Below the pieces are notes generated by a model. The model saw only the letters and a list, made by a program, of their open reading frames with translations, did not search any database and was not told the DNA's origin. This document shows positions 15,316 to 17,827 of a stretch of DNA of 17,827 bases, in pieces; within the stretch, counting starts at the first letter, position 1, and every line of letters begins with the position of its first letter. The stretch lies in the NCBI GenBank assembly GCA_937998045.1, contig CALKVG010000481.1, forward strand, positions 1 to 17,827, given 5' to 3'. Made by a program: the position numbers and the translations under genes. This stretch comes from an uncultured Myxococcales bacterium. Lineage in GTDB: Bacteria > Myxococcota_A > Polyangia > Polyangiales > Polyangiaceae.

Positions 15316-17827
15316 ATGTCCCATACGCCATCGATCAGCCAGCCGCCGGAGCCGCCGACGGCGACGAACGCGCACGCGGTGCCCCCGCACCAGGAGTCGA
15401 GCGCGGGGTTCGATCAGACCATCCGGAGGCTGCGGGCGGAGCTCGCCGCCACGGCGGATCGCACGCGGCAGGCACGCCTGCTCGCCCAGGTGGCCGACCT
15501 CGAAGAGCGGTCGACCGATGAAGCCGCGGCGGCGCGCGACTACCTCGCTGCGTTCAACGCCGACCCGAACTTCCGCGAACCGCTCGAGGGGCTGGTTCGC
15601 CTGCTCGAGAAGCGCCGGAGCCTGAAGAACCTCGGCAAGCTGGTCGGGGCGCTGGTGCGCGCGGCGGCGTCGCCGGACGAGAAGGTGCGCGCGCTCTTGA
15701 TGCGCGCAGCGTACCAGGCGGACGTCTCCGGCGAGGTCGCGGAGGCAAAGGCGTCGGCGCTGGAGGCTACGGAGGTCGAGGGCGCGTCGACCGCGGAACA
15801 AGCGAGCACGTGGCTGGCGCTCGAAGTCCTGGCGGGGCGCACGGGGGACCCGACGACGCGGGTGGAGGCGCTCGGGCATCGCGTCGCGCACGCGCACCAG
15901 CCGACGTGGCGCGCGCTCCTCATGCTGGACCGCGCGCACCTGCTCGAGGCTTCGGGCGAGGTGGACCCGGCGCTCGCGCTCGTCGAAGCGGCGCGCGCGC
16001 TCGAGTCGCAGGCGACGTGGGCGGCGACTGCGACGCTCGAGCAGATGGCGCAGGACCACGCGGGCACGCCCGGAACCGACGAAGCGCGCGCGCGGGCTGA
16101 GCTGCGAGCGCGCGCCATCGAGGACTCGGCGACGCTCATCGGGCAAGCGATGGCGGACGCGGCACGAGGCGACGCGATGGGCGTACCGACGTGGGCGCGC
16201 AAGCCCGAGCGGATGGTCGAGGCGTGGCTGCGCCTGGCGGAGCAGCGCAGGTCCCTCGGGCAGGCGGATCGCGCGGCGGCGACGCTCGACCACGCGCTCG
16301 CTCACGTGGCGACGTGGGGGGACAGCGAAGAGGCGCGGACGGCAGAGGCCGCGATCGCGAGCGCGCGCGTGCGCATCGCGGAGCTGACGGCGGACACGGG
16401 CCTGGCCGCGCGCCTGGCGGAGAAGCGGCTCGCGACGGAGAAGAACGGGGCGCTCGCGGCGGCGCTGGCGATGCGCATCGCGGAGCACGCGGCGGCGCAG
16501 GGAGACGCGCAGCGGGCGCTGGAGTCGTTGTCGCGCGCGATCGCGAGCGACCCGGGGTGCCTGCCGGCGCGCGCGCTGCAGCTCGACTTGCTCGCGGACG
16601 GCGGCGACCCGGCGGCGTTCGCGGCGCAGCTCGAGGCGTTCGCCGATCACCTCGCGACCGACGAGGCGCGCGGGCGTGCGTTCTTGCTCGCGTCGTACGT
16701 GTGGAGCGTCCGCGCGAACGACGTGGCCGGCGCGAAGGCGGCGCTCAGCCAGGCCGCGATGTACGGCGTCGCGCCGGGGACGACCGGGCGCCTCGCGCGC
16801 GCGCTCGCGAGCATCGCCGGCGACGCCGCGTGGTACGAGGAGGCGACCAAGCGCCTCGTCGCGGCGGGAGCGAGCGAGGGCGAGGTCGTGTCGCTCTACG
16901 TCGAGCTCGTACGCATCCGCCATGCGCGCCAGGACGCCGAGGGCGCGGCGAAGGCGCTGCGCGAGCTTGCGGGCGTCCCCAAGGGAGCCTGGCTCGCGCG
17001 CGTGCTCGAGGCGTACCTCCCCGATCCGCCCGATGTCGAGAGCGACCAGGACCCCGAGCAGACGGTGTCGAAGGCCGGCGGGCGCGCCCGCGGCGCGATC
17101 GAGGAGCTGGCGACCATCGAGCAGGATCCGTCGCTCGCGCGCGGGCTCGCGCTCGTCGCGGCCCTGCGGGCGCACGCGGCGGGCGACAAGGACGGCGCGC
17201 GCAGGCAGCTGCGCGTCCTCGCCGATCGGGACGCGTCCGACGTGCTCATCACGTCTTTGCTCGCGGATTTCGATCGGGCGGCCGGTGACCACGGCGCGGC
17301 CGCGCGCGCGGCGAGCGAGGCGGCGGCGGCGACGGAGGACGAGGCGCTGGCCGCGGCGCTCCACATCGAGGCGGCGTTCGAGCGCTGGCGCGAGGGTGAC
17401 CGGAAAGCGTGCGTCGAGGAGCTCGAGGCGGCCGTCGAAGCCGCGCCCGACGCGGCGAAGCTGGTGCTCGGCTGGACGGCGCGGGGCACGGAGCTCGATC
17501 CGATCGAAGCCCACCGGAAGGCACTCGACCGAGCGGCGCTCGCAGGCGTGGCGGACGCGCGGGCGATCGCGCTCGAGCGCTTCGCCGTGGAGGTCGGCGG
17601 CGGAGACGCGGAGGCCGCCGCGGACGCGCTGCGGGCGGTCGATCGCGCGCCCGACGGAGCGCTGGGCATCGCGGGCGCGCTCGCGCGCCTCGTCTGGTCG
17701 CAAGGGACGCAAGACGCCGAGGCGATGCGCGAGGCGATCGTCCGCATCGCGGCACGCGGACCGCGCGCGCTTTCGCTGGCGACGGCCGAGCAGGTGCGGA
17801 TCGCGCGGGAGGCGAACGACGGCGAGG
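15316..17827 (+). CDS. Large TPR-like helical-repeat protein (3' end outside the window)
   Basis: The frame is open from ATG 15316 to the right edge, giving 837 residues without a stop. After a disordered Pro/Ser/Thr-rich start (residues 1-30), the protein is a long series of Ala/Leu/Arg/Glu helices. Their helix-pair spacing resembles degenerate tetratricopeptide repeats, for example YLAAFNADPNFREPLEGL (76-93) and ALESLSRAIASDPGCLPAR. No membrane segment, signal peptide or enzymatic motif is seen. It probably acts as a protein-interaction scaffold, but no partner can be named. The start is uncertain: there is no good ribosome binding site, and an in-frame TTG at 15247 would add 23 residues. 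The 148-nt gap before it (15168-15315) holds no recognisable gene or RNA. Opposite-strand frames across this region are composition shadows. Confidence 0.8.
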   Translation, partial: MSHTPSISQPPEPPTATNAHAVPPHQESSAGFDQTIRRLRAELAATADRTRQARLLAQVADLEERSTDEAAAARDYLAAFNADPNFREPLEGLVRLLEKRRSLKNLGKLVGALVRAAASPDEKVRALLMRAAYQADVSGEVAEAKASALEATEVEGASTAEQASTWLALEVLAGRTGDPTTRVEALGHRVAHAHQPTWRALLMLDRAHLLEASGEVDPALALVEAARALESQATWAATATLEQMAQDHAGTPGTDEARARAELRARAIEDSATLIGQAMADAARGDAMGVPTWARKPERMVEAWLRLAEQRRSLGQADRAAATLDHALAHVATWGDSEEARTAEAAIASARVRIAELTADTGLAARLAEKRLATEKNGALAAALAMRIAEHAAAQGDAQRALESLSRAIASDPGCLPARALQLDLLADGGDPAAFAAQLEAFADHLATDEARGRAFLLASYVWSVRANDVAGAKAALSQAAMYGVAPGTTGRLARALASIAGDAAWYEEATKRLVAAGASEGEVVSLYVELVRIRHARQDAEGAAKALRELAGVPKGAWLARVLEAYLPDPPDVESDQDPEQTVSKAGGRARGAIEELATIEQDPSLARGLALVAALRAHAAGDKDGARRQLRVLADRDASDVLITSLLADFDRAAGDHGAAARAASEAAAATEDEALAAALHIEAAFERWREGDRKACVEELEAAVEAAPDAAKLVLGWTARGTELDPIEAHRKALDRAALAGVADARAIALERFAVEVGGGDAEAAADALRAVDRAPDGALGIAGALARLVWSQGTQDAEAMREAIVRIAARGPRALSLATAEQVRIAREANDGE

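Noticed and set aside
15241..17712. 823-residue minus-strand open frame at the right edge
   Set aside because: It is extremely Arg-rich with no domain-like pattern. The plus frame gives regular helix-forming repeats and normal amino-acid composition.

Overview
The window is about 17.8 kb of uniformly GC-rich DNA with strong G/C third-position bias. The mix of tandem PilT-type motor ATPases, a degenerate PAS-GGDEF protein, an alanine-rich helical-repeat giant at each edge and a polyhydroxyalkanoate-system protein suggests a myxobacterium-like (Myxococcota) chromosome. That assignment rests on gene content and composition only; there is no rRNA or marker search behind it. Nothing points to phage, transposon or plasmid. 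I saw no tRNA, rRNA, CRISPR array or insertion sequence.

Layout, left to right. (1) 1-2235, minus strand: a PAS + degenerate GGDEF protein, followed 51 nt later by a large alanine-rich helical protein that runs off the left edge. (2) 2284-4259, plus strand: a small helper-like protein overlapping a GMC-family FAD oxidoreductase. (3) 4266-7043, minus strand, convergent with the previous pair with only 6 nt between stop codons: two PilT-family ATPases whose stop and start codons abut (TGA|GTG). The upstream one has an extra N-terminal region and Asn in place of the His-box histidine. (4) 7044-7290: a spacer with a strong two-way hairpin terminator. (5) 7291-11919, minus strand, transcribed in the order DinG-like helicase, enolase (ATGA overlap), DUF362 protein. 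(6) 11920-12068: divergent promoter region. (7) 12069-14794, plus strand: ATP synthase beta and epsilon subunits, then a membrane-anchored parvulin-like protein lacking the active-site histidines. (8) 14880-15167: a polyhydroxyalkanoic-acid-system family protein. (9) 15316-17827: a large TPR-like helical protein that runs off the right edge.

The firmly identified genes are housekeeping (enolase, AtpD, AtpC, a DinG-type helicase). The points worth following are sequence deviations in recognisable families: a GGDEF domain with a lost active site but a kept c-di-GMP inhibitory site; a tandem motor pair with asymmetric catalytic residues; a DinG-type helicase with three of the four usual iron-sulphur cysteines; and an atpDC pair apart from atpA/atpG and followed by a degenerate parvulin. 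I found no obvious novel defence or mobile system. The PilT pair is the best candidate for undescribed biology.
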